A program made the translations under genes and the position numbers. A DNA stretch of 64,000 nucleotides from Nibricoccus aquaticus. Lineage in GTDB: Bacteria; Verrucomicrobiota; Verrucomicrobiia; Opitutales; Opitutaceae. Shown one piece after another: positions 49,367-56,446 of this stretch; positions within the stretch are counted from its first letter, which is position 1, and each line of letters opens with the position of its first letter. The notes beneath the pieces are model-generated. The model saw only the letters and a list, made by a program, of their open reading frames with translations. It had not been told where the DNA came from and did not search any database. The stretch is taken from contig NZ_CP023344.1 of NCBI RefSeq assembly GCF_002310495.1, forward strand, positions 1,798,001-1,862,000. Direction: 5' to 3'.

Positions 49367-51466
49367 TCAGCGACGCTGAAGACTCCACTCGAAACAAGAC
49401 CCGTCTCCACGGTCCGGCGCCGGCCCCGGATGATCCGCCGAGATCCCGCCGCTCTCCGGAGCGATCCGCAAATGCCGGTGCGTCACGAGCGACATCAAAA
49501 TCAGATCGCCGTAAACCGTCTCCGTCCACTGGAAGCTCGTCGCCGCAGACACCTCTCCACGCACCAGCTCCACGCGCTCACCGGCCACACCGACCAGCCG
49601 CCCGTCTTCCACGCGCAGCGCCACCCGCCCCAACCCCGCATCGATCACCGTGAACCGCGCCGCCTTGTCCGCAGGCACCGACGCGAACGCGCCGTCCTTC
49701 ACACCCAGCGCCAACCCACGGCCCCGCGCCGTCAGCGTAATCGCTTCGCCCACCGGAATCGCCCGCATCAACCCGCGCGGATTCGGCTCATCCACCGCAA
49801 ACGAATCGAAGTCCGCCGCTCCACCCGCCTGGCTCGCCTCGTTGAACGCAAAAAGCGAATACCGCACACCCTGAAACGTCTTCAGTTGAAACACCATCGT
49901 GAACTCCCTGCCGATCTCCGCGAATCTCCCCCCATCCGCACTCCACGCAAACCGCGCCTTCTCCGTCAGGAAATCGCAGCTCACCCGCAGCCACACCCGC
50001 TTCATGCCTTCTCCCAACGCCACGCGCTGCGTCTCTCCCGTCGTCTGATCAAACTGCGCGACCTCTAATCCGCCACCCGCCTTCGCCCGCACGCCGATCC
50101 ACGCATACGGCAGATTCAACAACGCGAGTCCCGCTACATCGCCCGCCTTCAACCCGCCCACATCCAGAACCGCTGTCGCCACCGACCTCGGCCCCATCGC
50201 CCGCTGCGTCAGTGAATTCCTCGCCCTCCAGAAATTATCCGCCGCCTGCGTCTCCAACCGCAAAAAACCCGGCCGCGCTTTCAACGACCACCGCGCATCG
50301 TCCGGCACATGATTCCACTGCCAGACATTCGCCAACTCCGGCCCGCTAAAGTCATCATTCCGCCGATACGGGGCCGACGGCTTCTCCTCGTTCCCCGCGT
50401 CCGCACTCCCCGTCTTAGGCTTCACCCACGTCCGCGGCGTCCGCTTCAAATTTCCCTCCAGACCAAAATACGGCCAGCTGTCCTTCCATGTGATCGGCGA
50501 CAGCGCCGTGAGCCGGCCGAGCGAATTAAAATCCATCATCGAAAACCCCCACCACTCGCCCGCCTGCGTCTGCACCAACCCGCCTTGATGCAGCGACATC
50601 CGCCCGCCATCGCGCGTGTTCCCCGGCACCACGTCGAACGGCGGCCCTTTCTGTCCGCGTAACCGGTTTCCCTCAGCCAGACCGAAATCCTCATCCATCG
50701 AGATCGCCGGATTCACCTCGTACGGCCCCGTGATTTTATCCGCCCGCGCGCACGGCATCTTCATCCGCCCTTCGAACCACGCGCTCGTGATGTAGTAACG
50801 TCCATCGATCTTATAAAGATGCACGCCCTCGCCCATCCCCGCCGACTTTTCGATGATTACTCGCTGCGTCCCCGGCACGATGTCGTCCAGCGCTTCATTC
50901 AACTCCGCGAAGTGAATCCCCTGATACCCCCAGATCGCGTACGCCTTCCCGTCATCGTCGAAATACACCGACAGATCGTGCAGCGAACACTTCATCGCCG
51001 TCCGCGTCCACGGCCCCGCCGGATTCGTCGCGGTGAAATGCTGCGTCGTCTGCCCGTTCACGTTCGTAAAAATATGAAACACCCCGCCGTGATGCCGGAA
51101 ACTCGGCGCCCAGATTCCCTGCCCGTAAATTTCTTTTCCATCCTCCAGCCGAAACCCCGGCCCCAGATTGAGCTTGTTGAAAACGTACCCGAGCAGCCGC
51201 CAGTTCACCAAATCCTTCGAGTGCAAAACCGGCAGCCCCGGCATCGCGTGCATCGTCGTCCCCGTCAGATAATAATCCTCGCCCACTCGGATCAGATCCG
51301 GATCTGAAAACTCCTCATAAAAGAGCGGATTGGTAAACGTCCCATTCCCATTATCCGCCGTCCACGTGGCCGCGCCGGCTGAACCCACCCACAAAAGCCA
51401 CGAGAGCGCCGCTACACACATCATCCTGAATCCAGCAGAGCTACAACCGCACGCCAGCCATCGCAT
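49367..51466 (-). CDS. exported GH43 enzyme with long C-terminal region
   Basis: Secreted protein of 699 residues. ATG 51466 starts a signal region (MRWLACGCSSAGFRMMCVAALSWLLWVGSAGA); a longer frame reads through an intergenic repeat and is rejected. The propeller has Asp in FYEEFSDPDLIRVG, Asp in SLHDLSVYFDDDGKA and Glu in GMGEGVHLYKIDG, the GH43 triad. A beta-sandwich (about 345-520, FSGPELANVWQWNHVPDDARWSLKARPGFLRLET) and a further C-terminal domain (about 545-699) resembling a beta-trefoil or Fascin-like fold follow. Probable xylosidase or arabinofuranosidase acting on imported oligomers. Between uxuA and the SDR in one transcription unit. Confidence 0.9.
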   Translation of the reverse strand: MRWLACGCSSAGFRMMCVAALSWLLWVGSAGAATWTADNGNGTFTNPLFYEEFSDPDLIRVGEDYYLTGTTMHAMPGLPVLHSKDLVNWRLLGYVFNKLNLGPGFRLEDGKEIYGQGIWAPSFRHHGGVFHIFTNVNGQTTQHFTATNPAGPWTRTAMKCSLHDLSVYFDDDGKAYAIWGYQGIHFAELNEALDDIVPGTQRVIIEKSAGMGEGVHLYKIDGRYYITSAWFEGRMKMPCARADKITGPYEVNPAISMDEDFGLAEGNRLRGQKGPPFDVVPGNTRDGGRMSLHQGGLVQTQAGEWWGFSMMDFNSLGRLTALSPITWKDSWPYFGLEGNLKRTPRTWVKPKTGSADAGNEEKPSAPYRRNDDFSGPELANVWQWNHVPDDARWSLKARPGFLRLETQAADNFWRARNSLTQRAMGPRSVATAVLDVGGLKAGDVAGLALLNLPYAWIGVRAKAGGGLEVAQFDQTTGETQRVALGEGMKRVWLRVSCDFLTEKARFAWSADGGRFAEIGREFTMVFQLKTFQGVRYSLFAFNEASQAGGAADFDSFAVDEPNPRGLMRAIPVGEAITLTARGRGLALGVKDGAFASVPADKAARFTVIDAGLGRVALRVEDGRLVGVAGERVELVRGEVSAATSFQWTETVYGDLILMSLVTHRHLRIAPESGGISADHPGPAPDRGDGSCFEWSLQRR

Positions 51467-51477
51467 CACCCAGACGC

Positions 51478-51523
51478 CTCCGTGCTCTCCATCTGACCTC
51501 TGTGTCCTCTGTGTAATCTCCGA
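51478..51523 (+). repeat. oriented intergenic repeat, family B copy 5
   Basis: CTCCGTGCTCTCCATCTG then ACCTCTGTGTCCTCTGTG and TAATCTCCG. It lies directly before the minus-strand GH43 start and would be translated if a longer start were used. Confidence 0.55.
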
Positions 51524-51561
51524 CGCAGCCTCAGAATTCAGATTCATCGCGATCAATAAAC

Positions 51562-52647
51562 TCAACCCTTCCGAATCTCCAGCGCCTGAATCCCCGCCTT
51601 CAGATAACCCAGCGCGAACGCCATGCCCGCGTGCCACGGCGCCGCGCAGCTCATCTGCGGCGCATGATCCGGGATGATCACACCTTCGAATTGGTTCTTC
51701 TTCAAAATCGCCAGCACGCGCAGCACGTCGATCTCACCATCGTCGATAAACGTCTCTTTATAGTGCGGCACCTTGTCGCGCACGTTGCGCAAATGGATGT
51801 AACCGAGCCGCCGCTGACGGCTGTACTGATCGACGACGTCGTAAATGTCGCCCTCCGTCATCTCCGCCAGTGAGCCCACGCAAAACTCCAGCGCGTTCGC
51901 CGGACTCGGATTCAGATCGATCGCCTTCTGATAAAGCTGCGGCTGATAAACCAGTCTCGGCTGCCCGCGCACAAACGGCATCGGCGGATCATCCGGATGC
52001 AGCGCCATCTTCACTCCCGCCTTTTCCGCCACCGGCAAAACCTCATCCAGAAAACGCCGGTAACGATCCCACAACTGCTCATGCGTCGCCGCCGGGATTG
52101 TCCCCGTATCCCGCGTCGGTGCCGTCGGATCGACCACCATGTTCCACACGAGTCCATTGGGCATCGGCAGATCGTACGGCCCTTCCATGCCGACCGCCGG
52201 CGCATCGCCGCGCGCATATTTTCCTTTCGTCCGTCCCGCCACGCCTGCGATGGAAAAATTATAGCCCATGACCGGAATCCCCGCCTCGCCCACGCGACGC
52301 ACGATCGTCTTCACGTTTTCGATGTGCTGCGCGCGCTTCGGCCCATCGATCAAAATATCGCCCCAATGCGCCGGATCGAAATTCTCAATCGCCTCCAGCG
52401 TCAGCCCCGCCGCCTCCACATCACGTCGCACCGCGACGAGTTCTTCCACCGTCCAGAGTTTCTCCGGATCGCCCGCCAGTCCCCAGCCCCAGTCCGTCCC
52501 CGTCGGTTGATCATCAGGGCCCACATGCGCGCCTCCCCGAAAATAATCCACCAGGTGAGCGACGATGTGCGTCGCACCCGCCTGCTTCGCGAACGCGAAA
52601 TTTTCCGCCGTGAGCATGTGCCGGTAAAGACCGAGTCCGAGTTTCAT
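51562..52647 (-). CDS. uxuA: D-mannonate dehydratase
   Basis: Cytoplasmic enzyme of 361 residues converting D-mannonate to 2-keto-3-deoxygluconate in glucuronate catabolism. TIM barrel of the UxuA type: LGLGLYRHMLTAENFAFAKQAGATHIVAHLVDY, LEAIENFDPAHWGDIL, VMGYNFSIAGVAGRTKGKYARG, VKMALHPDDPPMPFVRGQPRLVY, NALEFCVGSLAEM, YIHLRNVRDKVPHYKETFIDDGEIDVL, PDHAPQM. Metal-binding His and Cys in HPDD, FCVG and HLRN strands are present. It is the first gene of the uxuA-GH43-SDR unit and explains the fate of glucuronate released by GH115 and GH67. Confidence 0.95.
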   Translation of the reverse strand: MKLGLGLYRHMLTAENFAFAKQAGATHIVAHLVDYFRGGAHVGPDDQPTGTDWGWGLAGDPEKLWTVEELVAVRRDVEAAGLTLEAIENFDPAHWGDILIDGPKRAQHIENVKTIVRRVGEAGIPVMGYNFSIAGVAGRTKGKYARGDAPAVGMEGPYDLPMPNGLVWNMVVDPTAPTRDTGTIPAATHEQLWDRYRRFLDEVLPVAEKAGVKMALHPDDPPMPFVRGQPRLVYQPQLYQKAIDLNPSPANALEFCVGSLAEMTEGDIYDVVDQYSRQRRLGYIHLRNVRDKVPHYKETFIDDGEIDVLRVLAILKKNQFEGVIIPDHAPQMSCAAPWHAGMAFALGYLKAGIQALEIRKG

Positions 52648-52704
52648 AAGATAAAAATGTGTGCGTGAACTGTCACCTAAGCGCGACTACATCGCAGCCG
52701 GCAA

Positions 52705-52724
52705 CTGGTAAGTAAATCTACCAG
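52705..52724 (-). promoter_or_regulatory. inverted repeat upstream of uxuA, candidate operator
   Basis: CTGGTA (52705-52710) and TACCAG (52719-52724), exact arms 8 bases apart, 58-77 bases before the uxuA start. TGGTA/TACCA half-sites recall those of GntR-type hexuronate regulators and of some LacI proteins. A separate short hairpin AGCGTG/CACGCT (52734-52756) lies just after the GH115 stop and could help terminate that transcript. Confidence 0.45.
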
Positions 52725-52788
52725 CCCCGCGCGAGCGTGCTTCGCTGTAACACGCTGCTTCGTCAGCGCCGAAATAACAGCCGCGCAC

Positions 52789-55700
52789 CTAAGATTTGCT
52801 CTCCGTGACCGCCTTCGCTTTCGGCTTCGCACTCGGATCGCCTGTGGGAGGCGGCGCGACATCCACCTTCGCTGGCGGCCCGAGCAATTCCGTCAGCATC
52901 GGCTTCAGGTTCTTCGCCCAGACCTCATAGCCCTTCAGCGACAGGTGCAGCTTGTCCACCGCGACACCCTCAAAAAGCTTTCCCTGCGCGTCCGCGAGTT
53001 GGTCGTTGATGTTAAGAAACCGCACCGCTTTCCCATCCGCCAGTTTCGCGATCTGCTCATTCACTTCATTGATCGCGGCGTTCGCTCTCTCGCCATCGTT
53101 GCGCGGAAAAATCCCCATCAGCACGATCGTCGCTTCCGGTGCCTTCGCTTGGCACACCTCCAGAATCGTCGCGATTCCCGTCACCACGTCGGCAACCGCA
53201 CCCGGCTTCGGCGTCTTCCCGAGGTCGTTCGTCCCCGCCAGCAACACGATGACCTTGGGGTTAACGCCATCGAGTTCTCCCTGCGTGATCCGCCAGAGGA
53301 TGTTCTTCGTCGTGTCGCCGCCCCAGCCAAAATTTCCCGCATTCCACCCGTGGAAATTCTTTTTCCAGTGCACCAGAAAGTCGGGATAATCCGTCCCGCC
53401 CCAACGCCGCGTGATCGAATCCCCGAGGAAATAAACATCGATCCGCCCCGCCCGCGCCTTCTGCACCAGCTGCTCGTGCGCCAGCATCGAATTTGCATCA
53501 CCCCTCGGCCGCGCAAGCTCCGCCGCTCGTCCGTTCACCGTGCCCACCTGCCGGCTTTCCCGCGGCCCTAGATAACTCGGCCGCACTCCGCCCGCGTCGA
53601 TCACCACGCGCTCGATCACCACCCCAGGCGTCACGCACCAGATCTTCAATACATGCGCCCCCGCCCGCTCCACCCGATGCGTCGTCAACACCCGCCGCAC
53701 GCTCTCCGCCACCGCCTTCTCCCACGTCGCATCGCTCGTCCACGTCCCGAGCTTCACCACCTGCGGTGCCGCATCGTCAAACGACACCGCCACACTCAGC
53801 GGCTGCCCCGGCAGAAAATCCAGCGACGGCGCGCAATGCAGCTCCACCTTCACGTCACCCGTCGAAAACAAATGCACGTCATACTCCAGCCGCGCCGAAT
53901 CTCCGCCCGGCACGACCGCCTTCGCCGTCACCGGAAACGCCCTCACGCCCCCGGCCATTCGCCCAAATCCTTCCAGCGTTTTCCACTCAACCCCACCGCC
54001 ACTCACCGCGCGCGAAAAATTCAGCGCCTCCATCGCCACCTGCCGGTCCGTCTCCACAAAACCCTTCACGCCTGTTGCGTTCCGCTTCACCACCGGCACA
54101 TCGACGCGCAGCGTCTGCCCGTCCGCGCTCTTTACCAGCACGCGCGCCACCCGCTCGCCCGCCGGCACCTCACTCCAGTTCGCTCCGACTTCGACGCGCA
54201 CATCCGGCCCGAGTTCACCGCTCGCCGGCATCACCCGCAGCCACGGTTCACTCGTCTCCACCGTGAACGCCACCCGCCCCGCTCCCCGGTTAAAAATTTC
54301 CACCCACCGCGTCTGCCCCGGCTTGAACGCATTTAACTCCGGCAGCTTCGCCACCGCGCTCACCGGATAATTCCCCGGCCTCGCCGCCACATCGCCTTCG
54401 ACCGCGATCGCCAGCCGCCCCGCCTCGCCGACCTGCACTTCCGTCACCGCCGGCATGATACTCGCGCTCGGCTGCTGCCAGATCGTGTAACCGATATGGA
54501 TCTGATCCATCATCCGCCGCCACTTCCCATCGAGCATCGCGTCCCACCGCCGCGTGAACGCCGCATCCTTCGCGAACAACGTCCGCACCCATTCGCCTTC
54601 CGCCTTCGCCGATGCCCGCCCTTGCGACGCGTGCAACCGGTTCCTCCCCGCCGCCACCAGCATCTCGTTCAAATTCGCGCACGCCTCCACCGGATGCAGC
54701 ACCAGCTGCAAAAACGCCGCCCGCGCCTCCTCCGGCAATGCCGCATCCACTTTCCGGGCACGCTCCGCCAGGTCCGTCCACTCCGCCAGCACGCGCTCAG
54801 CCTCGCGTTCATTCACCAGCGAAAACGTCTCGGGCGACAACAGCTCCGGCGTCCGCCGCCGGTTCAGCTTCGTGTACCCGTTGATGAGCGCCGCGATTTC
54901 CCCCGCGTGCTTTTCGCCAAACTCCCGCGCCGCCCACGTCCGCGAATACTCACCGAGCTTTTCATAAGGCCACCGCGCCGGATTCCACGCGTACGTCAGG
55001 AAAAACTCTATAGGGAACTCCATCGGCTTCAGATCGCCGACATTCACGATCCAAATCCGCGTCGCCTCATGCTGCCACGCGAGATGCATCTGCTCCCACA
55101 CCTTCGAGATCGGCGTCACGTTCAGCCATTTGTAGTTCCTCGGCCCGCCCACGTAGTCGAAGTGATAATAAACCCCCGCGCCGCCCGGCCGCTTCCGCTC
55201 TGCCTCCGTCGGCAGACGCCGGAGATTGCCCCAGTTGTCGTCGCACCAAAGCAGCGTCACATCATCCGGCACGCGCATCCCGCGCTCATAGTATTCCTGC
55301 ACTTCTTTATAGAGAGCCCACAGCTGCGGCACGCGCGTCACGTCCGCATTCACTTCCTTCGCCAGAATTGCGCGCTGATCCGCCACGATCTTTTCCAGCA
55401 GCGCCACATTCGCCGCTTCCGACATCGGCTCATCGCCGTCGCCGCGCATCCCGAGCGTCACCATGCTTTCGAACGCCCGATTTCTCCGCACTCCGTCGCT
55501 CCAGAATTCCTTCAACCCGTCCTCATTCTTCGCGTAGTCCCACGGACCTTTCCCGTGCTTCGCCCACTCCTGCTGCGAGCGCACCATCGGCTCGTGATGC
55601 GACGTCCCCATCACGATCCCGTACTCATCCGCCAGCCGCGCATTCTCCGGATCGTCCTCGTTGAACGCATTATTCCACATCGCCGGCCACAGATAATTCG

Positions 55701-56445
55701 CCCGCAATCGCAGCATCAGCTCGAACACCTTCCCATAAAACTGGCTGTTCAATCCGCCAAATTTCTCCGCCGCCCATCCCGTCAGAGCTGGCGCTTCATC
55801 ATTCAAAAAAATTCCGCGGTACTTCACGACCGGCTCGCCCGACGTGAACCGCCCCGCCTTCACAAAAATCTCCGCCCGCTTCGCCACCGACACATCCGCC
55901 CACCAGTACCACGGCGACACGCCGATCTGCTGCGACACTTCGTACACGCCATAAATCGTCCCGCGCTTGTCACTGCCCGCGATCACCAGCGCCCGCTTCA
56001 CGCCCGGCAGCGGCGCCTCGACTGTCTCGATCACAAACGTCTCCCACTTCCCGCGAATCTCCTCCGCCTTCAATTTCCCCCGCGCCACCAGATCATCAAT
56101 CAGCGCGCTCCGCCCCAGAGTCCCCACAATCACGACAACACTTTCCTCTTCACCCGACTTCACGTTCTCCGCGCCCGCAAAAAATCCCGGCTTCACGCCG
56201 CTCACGCGCTCCACATCCGCCTGCAAATCCCGCGCCGCCCGCAGCACACCCGCCCAGTCATTCACCGACACATGGATCGCTGCCGCGCGCCCTTTCTCTA
56301 CCAACGCCACCGCTCCGCTCTCCGCCGTCTCCGCGACGATCGGCTCCATCAACAGCGAGCGTGGCGTCTGCGCCGCCACCGGCCACGCGGCGACAGTGAA
56401 CAAAAACCAAAAGCTCAGGCGGCGCAGGTGTATCATCGGTGTCAT
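52789..56445 (-). CDS. GH115 alpha-glucuronidase fused to SGNH/GDSL esterase
   Basis: Exported protein of 1218 residues with two activities in one chain. Signal peptide about 1-25. GH115 spans about 60-950: VVKYRGIFLNDEAPALTGWA, FELMLRLRANYLWPAMWNNAF, YGIVMGTSHHEPM, RNRAFESMVTLGMRGDGDEPM, LWCDDNWGNLRRLP, YHFDYVGGPRNYKWLN. From about 998 an SGNH hydrolase follows: block I YFLGDSITRRW (Ser), block II GWGGDTT, block III LAGTNDLG, block V DKLHLSLKGYE. GH115 removes internal methylglucuronate from xylan; the esterase probably removes acetyl groups. Its start codon is one base after the GH2 stop (TAAT-ATG), so translation is likely coupled. Confidence 0.93.
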   Translation of the reverse strand: MTPMIHLRRLSFWFLFTVAAWPVAAQTPRSLLMEPIVAETAESGAVALVEKGRAAAIHVSVNDWAGVLRAARDLQADVERVSGVKPGFFAGAENVKSGEEESVVVIVGTLGRSALIDDLVARGKLKAEEIRGKWETFVIETVEAPLPGVKRALVIAGSDKRGTIYGVYEVSQQIGVSPWYWWADVSVAKRAEIFVKAGRFTSGEPVVKYRGIFLNDEAPALTGWAAEKFGGLNSQFYGKVFELMLRLRANYLWPAMWNNAFNEDDPENARLADEYGIVMGTSHHEPMVRSQQEWAKHGKGPWDYAKNEDGLKEFWSDGVRRNRAFESMVTLGMRGDGDEPMSEAANVALLEKIVADQRAILAKEVNADVTRVPQLWALYKEVQEYYERGMRVPDDVTLLWCDDNWGNLRRLPTEAERKRPGGAGVYYHFDYVGGPRNYKWLNVTPISKVWEQMHLAWQHEATRIWIVNVGDLKPMEFPIEFFLTYAWNPARWPYEKLGEYSRTWAAREFGEKHAGEIAALINGYTKLNRRRTPELLSPETFSLVNEREAERVLAEWTDLAERARKVDAALPEEARAAFLQLVLHPVEACANLNEMLVAAGRNRLHASQGRASAKAEGEWVRTLFAKDAAFTRRWDAMLDGKWRRMMDQIHIGYTIWQQPSASIMPAVTEVQVGEAGRLAIAVEGDVAARPGNYPVSAVAKLPELNAFKPGQTRWVEIFNRGAGRVAFTVETSEPWLRVMPASGELGPDVRVEVGANWSEVPAGERVARVLVKSADGQTLRVDVPVVKRNATGVKGFVETDRQVAMEALNFSRAVSGGGVEWKTLEGFGRMAGGVRAFPVTAKAVVPGGDSARLEYDVHLFSTGDVKVELHCAPSLDFLPGQPLSVAVSFDDAAPQVVKLGTWTSDATWEKAVAESVRRVLTTHRVERAGAHVLKIWCVTPGVVIERVVIDAGGVRPSYLGPRESRQVGTVNGRAAELARPRGDANSMLAHEQLVQKARAGRIDVYFLGDSITRRWGGTDYPDFLVHWKKNFHGWNAGNFGWGGDTTKNILWRITQGELDGVNPKVIVLLAGTNDLGKTPKPGAVADVVTGIATILEVCQAKAPEATIVLMGIFPRNDGERANAAINEVNEQIAKLADGKAVRFLNINDQLADAQGKLFEGVAVDKLHLSLKGYEVWAKNLKPMLTELLGPPAKVDVAPPPTGDPSAKPKAKAVTESKS

Positions 56446-56446
56446 A

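Noticed and set aside
51467-51637. N-terminal extension of the minus-strand GH43
   Set aside because: The extra residues translate an oriented intergenic repeat, and the signal peptide begins only at 51466.
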